The notes beneath the pieces were generated by a model that did not search any database, was not told the DNA's origin, and worked only from the letters and a program-made list of their open reading frames with translations. A stretch of 64,000 nt of DNA from Gandjariella thermophila. Its GTDB lineage: Bacteria; Actinomycetota; Actinomycetes; Mycobacteriales; Pseudonocardiaceae. Below are positions 44,020 to 52,746 of the stretch, piece by piece. The stretch is from NCBI RefSeq assembly GCF_005405885.1, contig NZ_BJFL01000004.1, positions 62,001 through 126,000 of the forward strand, read 5' to 3'. How positions within the stretch are numbered: the stretch's first letter is position 1; every line of letters begins with the position of its first letter. The position numbers and the translations under genes are program-made.

Positions 44020-44324
44020 CCGTGCCGGGGGTGGTCGCGGCCGTGCTGGTGACCGCGGGCGTGCTGGTCGTGGTGTGCGCGGCGGTCGCGGGCGTGCTGT
44101 TCCGCCGGCTCTATCTCCGGCTGCACGTGCTCACCCCGATCAGCTCGGTCGGTGCCCAGCTGATCGGCCTGGGTCTCGCGGTGACCAACGGGTGGAGCCT
44201 GACCACCGCGACCGACCTGCTGGTCGTGGCGGTCGTGACGGTGACGGGGCCGGCGCTCGGCGCGGCCCTCGGGCGGCTCGCCGCGCAGCACGACGGGCTG
44301 GTGCCGGAGGACCCGCCGGCATGA
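44016..44324 (+). CDS. mnhG: Mrp-type antiporter subunit G
   Basis: 102 residues with three membrane segments; GTG at 44016 overlaps the mnhF stop (GTGA). RRLYLRLHVLTPISSVGAQL is the MnhG/PhaG signature, corresponding to the usual RLHA-x-T-x-x-x-T-x-G region. Ends with an ATGA overlap to the next gene. Confidence 0.88.
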   Translation: MTVPGVVAAVLVTAGVLVVVCAAVAGVLFRRLYLRLHVLTPISSVGAQLIGLGLAVTNGWSLTTATDLLVVAVVTVTGPALGAALGRLAAQHDGLVPEDPPA

Positions 44325-44575
44325 CCGAGACGAATGTACTGCTGATCGTGTCGCTCACCCTGGTCGCGGTGGCCGGCACGGTGGTGGTGGCCACCGGTGA
44401 GCCGAGCCGGCAGGCCGTGGTGCTCTCCGTGTTCGGACTGCTGCTTGGCCTGCTGTTCGTCGTGCTGCAGGCGCCGGACGTGGCGCTCTCCCAGATCGGC
44501 GTGGGCACCGCCGTGGTGCCGCTGATGGTGGTGCTGGCCGTACGCAAGATCCGCCAGCTGGGGAGCCGCCGGTGA
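44321..44575 (+). CDS. DUF4040/MbhD-like antiporter subunit
   Basis: 84 residues, three membrane segments, with SVFGLLLGLLFVVLQAPDVALSQIGVGTA. The conserved APDVALSQ-x-x-VG motif occurs in the C-terminal part of MrpA and in MbhD of membrane-bound hydrogenase complexes. Here it is a separate protein, so the usual MrpA C-terminus has been split off. Confidence 0.85.
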   Translation: MTETNVLLIVSLTLVAVAGTVVVATGEPSRQAVVLSVFGLLLGLLFVVLQAPDVALSQIGVGTAVVPLMVVLAVRKIRQLGSRR

Positions 44576-45318
44576 GCCGGGGCGTGCGCACGCTGATCTT
44601 CCTCGCCGGCGCGGCCGGGCTGGGGATGCTCCTGGTGCTGGCGTTCCTGCGCTGCCCACCGTTCGGCGGCGACTGGCATCCGTACCGGGACATGGCGGTA
44701 CCCGCCGCGCTCGCGCACGTCACGCCGAACGTGGTGTCCTCGGTGAACTTCGACCAGCGCGGTCTGGACACCCTGGGCGAGGAGACCATCCTGCTCGGCT
44801 CGGTGCTCGGCGCCACGGTGCTGCTGCGGCCCGGCCGGCACGAGACCCGCCGCGAGCCGCAGGACGTGGGCCGGGTGCTCCAGGTGACCCGGCTGGGCGG
44901 CTACGTCATGCTGCCGCTGGCGCTGACGCTAGGGCTCGACGTGGTGATCCACGGGCACCTGACCCCGGGCGGCGGCTTCCAGGGCGGCGTGGTGCTGGCC
45001 ACCGGGCTGCACCTGACCTACGTGGCGGGCAGCTACCCCGCCCTGCGCCGGCTGCGCCCGGTCAGCTGGTACGAGTACGCCGAGGCGCTGGGCGCCGGGA
45101 CGTTCTCGGTGCTGGGCGTGGTCGGGCTGGTCACGTCGGCGGCGTTGCTGGCCAACTTCCTTCCGCTGGGCCAGTTCCAGCAGCTGTTCTCGTCCGGGAC
45201 GGTGCTGGCGCTGTCCGTGGCCACCGGCTGCGAGGTGGCCGCCGGGGTGGTGGTCCTGCTCGCCGCGTTCCTGGAGCAGACCATCATGATCGACAGCAGC
45301 CGGGAGCGTGCCGGATGA
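44572..45318 (+). CDS. mnhB: Mrp subunit B with an N-terminal MbhE-like part
   Basis: 248 residues. The first 90 residues (two membrane segments, with VTPNVVSSVNFDQRGLDTLGEE) match the MbhE-like end of MrpA. The rest is MnhB, with GLDVVIHGHLTPGGGFQGGV as its signature. GTG start overlapping the previous stop. Confidence 0.88.
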   Translation: MSRGVRTLIFLAGAAGLGMLLVLAFLRCPPFGGDWHPYRDMAVPAALAHVTPNVVSSVNFDQRGLDTLGEETILLGSVLGATVLLRPGRHETRREPQDVGRVLQVTRLGGYVMLPLALTLGLDVVIHGHLTPGGGFQGGVVLATGLHLTYVAGSYPALRRLRPVSWYEYAEALGAGTFSVLGVVGLVTSAALLANFLPLGQFQQLFSSGTVLALSVATGCEVAAGVVVLLAAFLEQTIMIDSSRERAG

Positions 45319-45662
45319 GCCTGTACGCCTACCTGGTGGCCGGATGGCTGCTGCTGGCCGGCTTCTTCGGCGTGGTGCGCAGCCGGGACCTGGTGCACAC
45401 CGCGGTGTGCGTCTCGGTGGCCCAGTCCGGCACCTACGTGCTCCTGCTCGGCATCGGCTTCCAGCGCGGCGCCGGCGCACCGGTGTTCGCCCCGGGCATC
45501 CCGACCACGTCACCCGTGGTGGATCCGGTGGTGCAGGCGATGGCCCTCACCGACATCGTGGTGTCCGCGACGGTCACCGCGCTGCTGCTGGCCATCGCGG
45601 TGCAGATCGCCAAGCGGCACGGCACCGTCGATCCGGACGAGTTGCACGCGCTGCGGGGCTGA
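45315..45662 (+). CDS. mnhC: Mrp-type antiporter subunit C (NuoK-like)
   Basis: 115 residues, three membrane segments. DPVVQAMALTDIVVSATVTALLLAI is the NuoK/MnhC signature. It ends one base before the GTG of the large subunit. Confidence 0.9.
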   Translation: MSLYAYLVAGWLLLAGFFGVVRSRDLVHTAVCVSVAQSGTYVLLLGIGFQRGAGAPVFAPGIPTTSPVVDPVVQAMALTDIVVSATVTALLLAIAVQIAKRHGTVDPDELHALRG

Positions 45663-45663
45663 C

Positions 45664-47526
45664 GTGGCGACCGGCTTCGCGGCGTTCGGCACCGCGCTGC
45701 CCGCGCTGGGCATCGCCGTGCCGCTGGTCGGCGCGTGCCTGCTGCTCGCCCTCGACCAGGTGCTGCCCCGGGTCGCGGTGGACGCGCTGGCGGCGGTGGT
45801 GGTGCTCGGCGTCGCCGTGCTGATGGGCGCGCTGGTCGCGATCACCGCCTCGGGGCGGGTGGTGAGCTGGGCCGGCGGCTGGCGGCCGGCCGGCGGGGTG
45901 AGTGTCGGCATCGTCCTGGTCGCCGACCCGTTCGGCGCCGGCCTGGCGTTTCTGGTCGCGCTGCTCACCCTCGCCGCGCTGCTGTACGGGTGGCAGTACT
46001 TCAGCCACGCCGAGGCGCACCTGCCGGTCCTGCTGCTGCTGTTCGTTGCCGGTATGACCGGGTTCGCGCTCACCGGCGATCTGTTCGACATGTTCGTGTT
46101 CTTCGAGCTGATGGGCGCGGTGGCGTACGCGCTCACCGGGTACAAGATCGAGGAACCGGAGTCGGTGCAGGGCGCGTTCAACTTTGGAGTGATCAACTCG
46201 CTGGGCGCGTACCTGTGCCTGGCCGGGATCGGCCTGCTGTACGCCAGGACCGGTCAGCTCGGCCTGGCCCAACTCGGCGCGGCGCTGTCCGGTCACCCGG
46301 CCGACCTGCTGGTGCTGGTCGCGTTCACACTGGTGGCGACGGGATGGCTGGTCAAGGCGGCGGCCGTGCCGTTCCACTTCTGGCTGGCCGACGCGCACGC
46401 CGTCGCGCCGACCCCGGTGTGCGTGCTGTTCTCTGGCGTGATGGCACCGCTCGGGGTCTACGGGGTGGCCCGGGTGTACTGGGCGACGCTGTCCGGCACC
46501 GTTTCCGCGGCGGGCGTGCAGCGGGCGTTGCTGGTGCTGGGCGTGCTCACCGCGACGGTCGGCGCGCTCATGTGCGCCACCCAGCGGCATCTCAAGCGGC
46601 TGCTCGCTTACTCCACGATCGCCCACATCGGACTGTTCCTGCTCGGGGTCGCCGCGCTGGAGCCGGCCGGGCTCGCCGGTTCGGCCCTGTATCTCGCCGG
46701 ACACGCCGGCATCAAGGGAGCGCTGTTCCTGCTCGTCGGTGTGCTGCTGAGCCGGTACGGCTGCGTTGACGAGATCACCCTGTACGGCCGGGGTCGGGGC
46801 AGCCGCGCGCTGGGCTGGCTGTACGTGGTGGCGGCGCTCGCGCTCGCCGGTCTGCCGCCGTTCGGTGTGGCGCTGGGCAAGGCGATCAGCGAGGAGTCCC
46901 TCGCCGCGACCTGGCTGGCCGTGGTGTTCACCGCGGTGTCCGCGGTCACCGGGGCGGCTACCCTGCGCGCCGGGCTGCGGGTGTTCTTCGCGGTGGGCCC
47001 GCCGCCCCCGGAACACCACGACGAGGACGTCACCACCGGCGAGCGGGAGGAACGCGAGGTGGAACCGGCGCCGGCCCGCACCCCGCCCACCATGCTCGTC
47101 GCGATCCTGCTGCTGCTCGCGCTCGGACTGGTCACCGGCCTGCCCGCGGTGGGCTCGGCCGCCGGCCGGGCGGCGGAGCGGTTCACCGACCGCGCCGGCT
47201 ACCTCGACCAGGTGCTGCACGGCGCGGCCGCGCCGGCGGTGCCGACCCCGCACGGTGCGGCGTGGACCGCGCTGGGCGCCGGGCTGGGCGTGCTGTCCGC
47301 GGCTCTGGCGGTCGGGTTGGCACTGCTCGTGTTGTACGCGCCCCGGCTGCCCCGCACGCTGCGGGTGGCCGGAGCCCGCACGGCTCCGGCCACCCACGCG
47401 CTGCACCGACTGCACTCCGGGCATATCGGGGACTATGCCGCCTGGCTGCTGGTCGGTGCCGTCGCGCTCGGGGTTCTGCTCGCGCTGCCGGGCAGCGCGG
47501 CAGGCGCGACCGGGGTCACACCCTGA
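45664..47526 (+). CDS. mnhD: Mrp-type antiporter subunit D (ND2/ND5-like)
   Basis: 620 residues, about 14 membrane segments. GDLFDMFVFFELMGAVAYAL contains the conserved Glu of the first channel, WLVKAAAVPFHFWLADAHAVAP the Lys helix and AHIGLFLLGVAAL a further channel segment. The acidic loop around residue 450 (HHDEDVTTGEREERE) is soluble. It should pump protons against Na+ or K+. The operon contains only this one large subunit; a full MrpA is missing. The last 11 bases overlap the opposing M23 gene. Confidence 0.92.
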   Translation: MATGFAAFGTALPALGIAVPLVGACLLLALDQVLPRVAVDALAAVVVLGVAVLMGALVAITASGRVVSWAGGWRPAGGVSVGIVLVADPFGAGLAFLVALLTLAALLYGWQYFSHAEAHLPVLLLLFVAGMTGFALTGDLFDMFVFFELMGAVAYALTGYKIEEPESVQGAFNFGVINSLGAYLCLAGIGLLYARTGQLGLAQLGAALSGHPADLLVLVAFTLVATGWLVKAAAVPFHFWLADAHAVAPTPVCVLFSGVMAPLGVYGVARVYWATLSGTVSAAGVQRALLVLGVLTATVGALMCATQRHLKRLLAYSTIAHIGLFLLGVAALEPAGLAGSALYLAGHAGIKGALFLLVGVLLSRYGCVDEITLYGRGRGSRALGWLYVVAALALAGLPPFGVALGKAISEESLAATWLAVVFTAVSAVTGAATLRAGLRVFFAVGPPPPEHHDEDVTTGEREEREVEPAPARTPPTMLVAILLLLALGLVTGLPAVGSAAGRAAERFTDRAGYLDQVLHGAAAPAVPTPHGAAWTALGAGLGVLSAALAVGLALLVLYAPRLPRTLRVAGARTAPATHALHRLHSGHIGDYAAWLLVGAVALGVLLALPGSAAGATGVTP

Positions 47527-48403
47527 TGCCGCGGGCGGCCAGCCAGGGCAGCGGGTTGATCTTGTTGCCCTGGCTGCCGTTCACCCACACCTCGAAGTGC
47601 AGGTGCGGGCCGGTGGCCTGGCCCCGCATGCCCATGGTGGCGATCTGCTGGCCGGCCGCCACCCGCTGGCCCTGCCGCACCAGGATGCGGTCCATGTGCC
47701 CGTAGACGACCACGGTGCCATCGTCCAGCCGCAGCCGCACCCACAGGCCGAAGCCGCTGGCGGGCCCGGCCTGGATCACCACCGCGTTGGCCACCGCCAC
47801 TTCCGGCGTGCCCATCCTGTTGGCGATGTCGATGCCGTAGTGGAACCCGCCGGACCGGGGGCCGAACCCCGAGGTCAGCACGCCTTGGCTCGGCTTGACG
47901 AACCCCGGCCGGCCCTGGGTCTCCGGCGGCGCGTCGGTCGGCGCGGGCGCGGTCGTGGTGGCCGGCGGCTGGTCGGTGGTCGACGTCGGCGCCGGTGCGC
48001 CGTCCGCGGGGCCGCCTGCGGGATCATCCGGGGTGTCGTAGGTGCTGGCCGGCTGCGGGACCACCGGCGCGGCCTGTGCCTGCGGCGCCCCGGTCGGGTC
48101 GTTGCGCGCCGGCGCGGGCGCGGCCTCGGTGTTGGACGCGGCGGCCACCGTGCTGGGCGCGGCCACGCGCAGCCCCTCGGCGTGCAGGGTCACGGCGTGC
48201 GCCCTGCCGGCCCTGGCGTGATCGCTGGCCAGCAGGCTGGCCGCGCCGATGGCGGTGGCCAGCACGCCCGTGGTCACCGTGGCCGCGACCCGCCTGGTCC
48301 GGCGCAGCGGCTGGTCGACCCGGCGGTGCCGGCCCTGACCGCGGTGCAGCGATGCGCCCTTCGGGGCAGGGCGCGACATGCCTGTATTCCGATGTCGAGC
48401 CAA
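47516..48403 (-). CDS. M23-family metallopeptidase (peptidoglycan endopeptidase)
   Basis: About 295 residues. I prefer the TTG at 48403, which gives the usual N-terminus ARHR and has GGAAGG seven bases upstream; ATG 48418 is the alternative. A membrane segment (about 40-60) is followed by a Pro/Ala/Thr-rich linker and the LytM domain with HYGIDIAN (zinc His and Asp), VVVYGHMD and HLHFEVW. LytM enzymes cut peptidoglycan cross-links. Convergent with mnhD and overlapping it by 11 bases. Confidence 0.9.
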   Translation of the reverse strand: MARHRNTGMSRPAPKGASLHRGQGRHRRVDQPLRRTRRVAATVTTGVLATAIGAASLLASDHARAGRAHAVTLHAEGLRVAAPSTVAAASNTEAAPAPARNDPTGAPQAQAAPVVPQPASTYDTPDDPAGGPADGAPAPTSTTDQPPATTTAPAPTDAPPETQGRPGFVKPSQGVLTSGFGPRSGGFHYGIDIANRMGTPEVAVANAVVIQAGPASGFGLWVRLRLDDGTVVVYGHMDRILVRQGQRVAAGQQIATMGMRGQATGPHLHFEVWVNGSQGNKINPLPWLAARGIRV

Positions 48404-48713
48404 AGCTCTGCCTTCCATCTCGGGGTGGGCTCGGTCGCGGACTCCGGCGGGGGACCGGCTGAGTCGTTTCGGGGCCGACTCGTGTCCGCACAGTGACCGA
48501 ACCGTGATGGCGGGGCGGAACGTAACCGAGGGTGATGTCGAGTGGCAACGATCGGCGTATTAACTGGCAATATTCAGTGAAATAGCGCGCCGAATGCTAC
48601 TAACCGTACACATGCTGATACCCGAAACGCGACCTGCCGGGCGCTGGGACCCCGGACTCGCGCGCGCTGTGGTGGAGTTGATTGCCGCGGCTTGACGCAC
48701 GCATGAGGGAGCG
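48404..48713. other. intergenic region between the M23 and CoA-binding genes
   Basis: About 310 bases. It contains the divergent promoters: A/T-rich sequence at 48555-48600 (GTATTAACTGGCAATATTCA). A 27-codon frame at 48612-48695 (ATG to TGA, with RPAGRWDPGLARAVVELIAA) reads like protein and may be a tiny gene or the end of a lost one, but has no ribosome site. Confidence 0.35.
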
Positions 48714-49145
48714 ATGACGGGGCAGCAGAGCATGGACGCGACGATCGACCGCATTCTCGGCGAAACCACGACGATCGCCGTGGTGGGCCTGTCCACCCAT
48801 CCGGAGAAGGCCGCGCACAGCGTGCCGGCCGCGATGCAGGCGGCCGGCTTCACCGTGATCCCGGTGCACCCGACCGCCGACCGGATCCTCGGCCAGGTGG
48901 CCTACCGAAGCCTCGGCGACATCCCGGCAGCGGTGGACCTGGTCGACGTGTTCCGGCCGGCGGACGAGGCCCCGGACATCGCTCGGCAGGCGGTGCGCAT
49001 CGGCGCAAGGGCGCTGTGGCTGCAGCTCGGCCTGCGCAGCGACGAGGCCCGGCGGATCGCCACCGAGGCCGGGCTCGACTACGTCGAGGACCGGTGCCTC
49101 GCCGTGGAGCACGGCCTGCGCGGCGGTGGCGGACCGGCCCGGTAG
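48714..49145 (+). CDS. CoA-binding domain protein (YccU type)
   Basis: 143 residues from ATG behind GAGGGAG. TIAVVGLSTHPEKAAHSVPA is the Rossmann CoA-binding loop of this small family, with VIPVHPTADRILG and ALWLQLGLRSDEARRIA following. The protein binds CoA or a nucleotide; its role is unknown even in E. coli. Single gene, convergent with the PBP, sharing a hairpin terminator. Confidence 0.9.
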   Translation: MTGQQSMDATIDRILGETTTIAVVGLSTHPEKAAHSVPAAMQAAGFTVIPVHPTADRILGQVAYRSLGDIPAAVDLVDVFRPADEAPDIARQAVRIGARALWLQLGLRSDEARRIATEAGLDYVEDRCLAVEHGLRGGGGPAR

Positions 49146-49156
49146 CGGGCCGGTCC
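49131..49156. terminator. bidirectional hairpin terminator
   Basis: GGACCGGCCC-GGTAGC-GGGCCGGTCC: perfect 10-base arms with a 6-base loop that contains the TAG stop of the CoA-binding gene, 9 bases before the opposing PBP stop. It can act on both transcripts. Confidence 0.75.
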
Positions 49157-49164
49157 GGCCGGGA

Positions 49165-51285
49165 CTACTGGTAGCGCGGGTCGACCGGCGGCAGCGGCAG
49201 CACCGGCTGCCCGGCCAGCAGCGTGTTCATCGTCTGGTACCAGGTCCGCGCCGGCACCTTGCCGCCGTAGATGTTGCCCTCCCCGCACAGGCTCGGCGGG
49301 TCGGTGTCGCAGATCGGCCGGGGCGCCGAGCCGTCGGCGAAGGTGAGCACCGCGCCGGCGAGCTGCGGCGTGGCGGCCAGGAAGCCGGCCGACTTGTACT
49401 CCTGGGTGGTCCCGGTCTTGGCCATCACCGGCCGGTTCCACCCGGCGGCGGCCGCCGCCGCGGCCGACGTGCCGGGACCCTGGTCGTCCTTGCTCAGACC
49501 GACCACCAGGCTGTTCGCGATCGGCGTGCTGAGCACCTGCTGGCAGCCCTGCTCGCGGATCGGCACCGGTTTGCCGTTGCGGTCCAGCACCTGCTCGATC
49601 GGCGTCGGCGGGCACCACACGCCGCCACTCATCAGCGTGGCGGCCACATTGGACAGTTCGAGTACGTTCGTCGGCGTCGGCCCGAGGGTGAATGACGCGC
49701 GGTTCTCGCTCTTGACCGCGTCGGCGATGGTCTTGCCGGTGCGCTCCGGGTCCTTCGTGGTGGCCAGGCTGCGCATGCCCAGCCGCACCGCCATGTCCAC
49801 CGCCGCCGGCACCCCGACCTTCTCCTCCAGCCAGACGAACCCGCTGTTCGGCGAGGTGGCCAGGGCGTCCTGCAGGGTCATCTGCGGCGGGTAGTTGGGG
49901 CTGGCGTTGTGCAGGCAGTACCAGTGCTCGCCGTACCCGGCTGACGGGCAACTCGACCCGCCGCCCTTGAACACCGAGGAGGTGTACAGGTACGGGGTGG
50001 GCAGGATGTCGCTGATCCGGTGGCCCTGCTCCAGGGCCGCCGCCGAGGTGAAGATCTTGTGGATCGACCCGGCACCGAACGGGATCATCTGCGCGGGCAG
50101 GTCGTAAGAGGTCTGGCCGGCCGAGGCGTTGTTGCCGTAATCCCGGTTTGCCACCAGCGCGCGGACCCGATGCTTGTCGGTGCCCGGCTCGACGATGGAC
50201 ATCACGTTGGCGATGCCCTTGGTGGTCTTGGGCACCTGGCTCTCCGCCGCCTGCTTGGCCACGTCGGTGGCGTGCCGGTCCAGCGTGGTCCGGATCGTGT
50301 AGCCGCCGCGCTTGAGTTGGTCCGTGGGCAGCCCCGCCTTGGCCAGGTACTCCTCCACGTAGCGGCAGAAGAAGCCGTCCTTGGCGCCCTCCCCGATGCC
50401 GACGCAGTCGCTGGCCGGAACGCTCAGCGGGGACACCACGCCGAGCGGCGCCTTCTTGTAGTCCTCGGCGATCTGCCGGGCGCTCGCGTCGGCGGGGTTG
50501 CCGAACGCGCCGTTCTCCCGCATCCGGTCGATCACCATGTTGCGCCGCGCCAGCGCCTCCTCCGGGGACTTGCCGGGATTGAGCGCGCTCGGCCGGTTGA
50601 CCAGCCCGGCGAGCAGTGCCGCCTGCGGCACGGTGAGCTTGTCCGGGGTGGTGTTGAAGTAGGTGCGGGCCGCCGCGGCGACCCCGTAGGTCTTGTTGCC
50701 GAACGGCACGACGTTCAGGTAGCCGGTGAGGATTTCGTCCTTGGATTCCCTCTGCTCCAGTTGCAGCGCGATCCGCGCCTCGCGGAGCTTGCGGGCCACG
50801 GTGTGCGCGGTGGCCTGCGCGTAGGCGTCCTGGTCCGCGTCACCGACCACATAGGCCAGGTAGTTCTTGACGTACTGCTGGGTCAGCGTGGACGCGCCCT
50901 CGGTGGCCTGGTCCTCCACCCCCGCCTTGGCCGCAGCGCGCGCGATGCCGTGCCAGTCGACGCCGTGGTGCTCGTAGAAACGCTTGTCCTCGACCGCGAC
51001 GATGGCCGCCTTCATGGTGTTGCTGATCTGCGCCGAGGACACCGGAATGCGGTACTGGTCGTACAGGTAGGCGACGAGTCCGCCATCCTTGTCCAGAATC
51101 GTGGTGACCATCGGGGGGTCGGCCTTGGCCAGTTCTCCGGACATCTCGTTCACCGTGTCCGTGGCCCGGTTCGACGCCAGGCCCACCCCACCGAACACGG
51201 GAAAGAGCATCGCCGCCAGCAGAACACCGGCCGTCACGCACAGGCCGCAGAGCCTGATCAGTCCCGTCGCGCGCGCGAACCCCAC
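49165..51285 (-). CDS. class A penicillin-binding protein (transglycosylase/transpeptidase)
   Basis: 706 residues from GTG 51285 behind AAGGGG. One membrane anchor comes first, then a glycosyltransferase-51 domain (AIVAVEDKRFYEHHGVDWHG, STLTQQYVKN) and a transpeptidase domain with SIHK (nucleophile Ser), SPN in TSPNSG and KTGTT. The nucleophile context GAGSIHK replaces the more usual PGSTFK, but all three motifs are kept. It polymerises and cross-links peptidoglycan and resembles PonA2-type enzymes, although no PASTA domain is present. It lies 245 bases downstream of the PfkB gene on the same strand. Confidence 0.93.
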   Translation of the reverse strand: MGFARATGLIRLCGLCVTAGVLLAAMLFPVFGGVGLASNRATDTVNEMSGELAKADPPMVTTILDKDGGLVAYLYDQYRIPVSSAQISNTMKAAIVAVEDKRFYEHHGVDWHGIARAAAKAGVEDQATEGASTLTQQYVKNYLAYVVGDADQDAYAQATAHTVARKLREARIALQLEQRESKDEILTGYLNVVPFGNKTYGVAAAARTYFNTTPDKLTVPQAALLAGLVNRPSALNPGKSPEEALARRNMVIDRMRENGAFGNPADASARQIAEDYKKAPLGVVSPLSVPASDCVGIGEGAKDGFFCRYVEEYLAKAGLPTDQLKRGGYTIRTTLDRHATDVAKQAAESQVPKTTKGIANVMSIVEPGTDKHRVRALVANRDYGNNASAGQTSYDLPAQMIPFGAGSIHKIFTSAAALEQGHRISDILPTPYLYTSSVFKGGGSSCPSAGYGEHWYCLHNASPNYPPQMTLQDALATSPNSGFVWLEEKVGVPAAVDMAVRLGMRSLATTKDPERTGKTIADAVKSENRASFTLGPTPTNVLELSNVAATLMSGGVWCPPTPIEQVLDRNGKPVPIREQGCQQVLSTPIANSLVVGLSKDDQGPGTSAAAAAAAGWNRPVMAKTGTTQEYKSAGFLAATPQLAGAVLTFADGSAPRPICDTDPPSLCGEGNIYGGKVPARTWYQTMNTLLAGQPVLPLPPVDPRYQ

Positions 51286-51530
51286 GGTTCGGTTACCCCT
51301 TCCACACCATGCGTGCTCTCCGCCGTCACCGCGGCCGGCCCGAAGCCCTCCGACTCCAAGCCCCCGAAACGCGGCACCCACCCCGTTATGAGTCGCGCCG
51401 GACCGGCTGGAGGTTGCTCGCGCTGACGAAGGTTTCGCGCACATTCGTCACGCGATCAGCAGGCCGAGGGACCAAGGTACTCCCCCGCCGAAATCATCAG
51501 CGCACCGGCAGGGTTTCGTGGCCGAGGCGC

Positions 51531-52613
51531 TCAGGGCATGCCGCGCAGGCCGATCGTCGCGCTCGCCCGGCGCACGGTGACCCTGGCCTCCGCCGGCACC
51601 ACCGCGTCCAGGAACCGGTACCCGCGCAGCCCCTCGTCGTCCCGCCGGCTCATGTGCCGCCACCACGCGGCGATCTCCGACCAGCCGGGCGCGGACAGCG
51701 AGCCACCGAAATGCTGCACGGACAGCGCCGCGCACAGGTTGGCGAACCGCACTCGGTGGGCCAGCGGCCACGCGGCGAGGGTGCCCAGCACGAATCCCGC
51801 GCCGAACACGTCGCCGGCGCCGGTGGAGTCCAGGGCAGCCACGTTCAGCCCGGGGACGTCCACCAGCTCGCCGGTGGCCGCGTCCACCGCGCAGGCACCG
51901 GCGGCGCCCCTGGTCACCGCGACCACCGGGACGAAATCGGCGAGCGCGGCCGCGGCCTCCTCGGGGCTGTCCCGCCGGGTGTAGCGCATTGCCTCCACCG
52001 CGTTGGGCAGGAACACGTCGAAGCCCTCCAGCCGGCGCAGCGCGGACGGCGCCCACGCCTCGGTCGGGTCCCAGCCCACGTCGGCGAACAGCAGCGCGCC
52101 GTGCCGCTTCGCGGTGCGCACCCACCGCTCCTCGCCGTACGCCAGGTGCAGGAAGCACGCCCGGGTACGGGGCGGCGGGTCGAGCAGCTCGTCGGCGGCC
52201 ACCGGCGGCTGGTGCCCGTGGGTGACCATGCTGCGCTCCCGCCCCACCGCCATGGACACCGTCACCGGCGAGTGCCAGCCGTAGAACCGGCGGCTGCAGG
52301 ACAGGTCCACGCCCTCCTGGTTGGCCAGCACCTCCCAGCAGAAGTCGCCGTAGACGTCCTCGCCGAACGCGGCGGCGAGCGCGGTACCGAGTTGCAACCG
52401 GCGCAGTGCCACCGCCAGGTTGGCGATTCCCCCGGGGCAGGAGCCCAGCCCCTCCGCCCACACCTCGGTGCCTGGCGCCGGTGGCCGCGGCAGGCCGGTG
52501 AAGATGATGTCCAGAAACACCGTTCCGGACAGCAGCACGTCGAACGACGGCGCGTCGTTCGCCTCGCCCCGGACCGGGGCGGCGGCCGGATCACCGGACG
52601 GCTGCTGGGTCAC
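51531..52613 (-). CDS. PfkB-family carbohydrate kinase
   Basis: 360 residues from GTG 52613, with GGAGGAG upstream. The N-terminal GSCPGGIANLAVALRRL is the first PfkB signature and LDSTGAGDVFGAGFVLG the second (catalytic Asp). It phosphorylates a sugar, sugar phosphate or nucleoside. Divergent from a family-4 glycosidase with 133 bases between them; both may serve the use of the same carbohydrate. Confidence 0.9.
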   Translation of the reverse strand: MTQQPSGDPAAAPVRGEANDAPSFDVLLSGTVFLDIIFTGLPRPPAPGTEVWAEGLGSCPGGIANLAVALRRLQLGTALAAAFGEDVYGDFCWEVLANQEGVDLSCSRRFYGWHSPVTVSMAVGRERSMVTHGHQPPVAADELLDPPPRTRACFLHLAYGEERWVRTAKRHGALLFADVGWDPTEAWAPSALRRLEGFDVFLPNAVEAMRYTRRDSPEEAAAALADFVPVVAVTRGAAGACAVDAATGELVDVPGLNVAALDSTGAGDVFGAGFVLGTLAAWPLAHRVRFANLCAALSVQHFGGSLSAPGWSEIAAWWRHMSRRDDEGLRGYRFLDAVVPAEARVTVRRASATIGLRGMP

Positions 52614-52746
52614 CCTCCCGCTCCTCCCTCGATCCGCCGAAGACGCGTTGACCAGGGCATCGAGTCTGCACCCGAGGATCCGAGCCGGCCAAGGGCCATC
52701 GGTGCGGGAGATAGGGTCGGCGGGAGGTGGCGAAGGGGGTACGGGG

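Noticed and set aside
48404-48600. Possible c-di-AMP (ydaO-type) riboswitch before the M23 peptidase, where such elements are common in actinomycetes
   Set aside because: The conserved blocks around CAGCTAACCTCG and GGGTGAATC that I would expect are not present on the minus strand.
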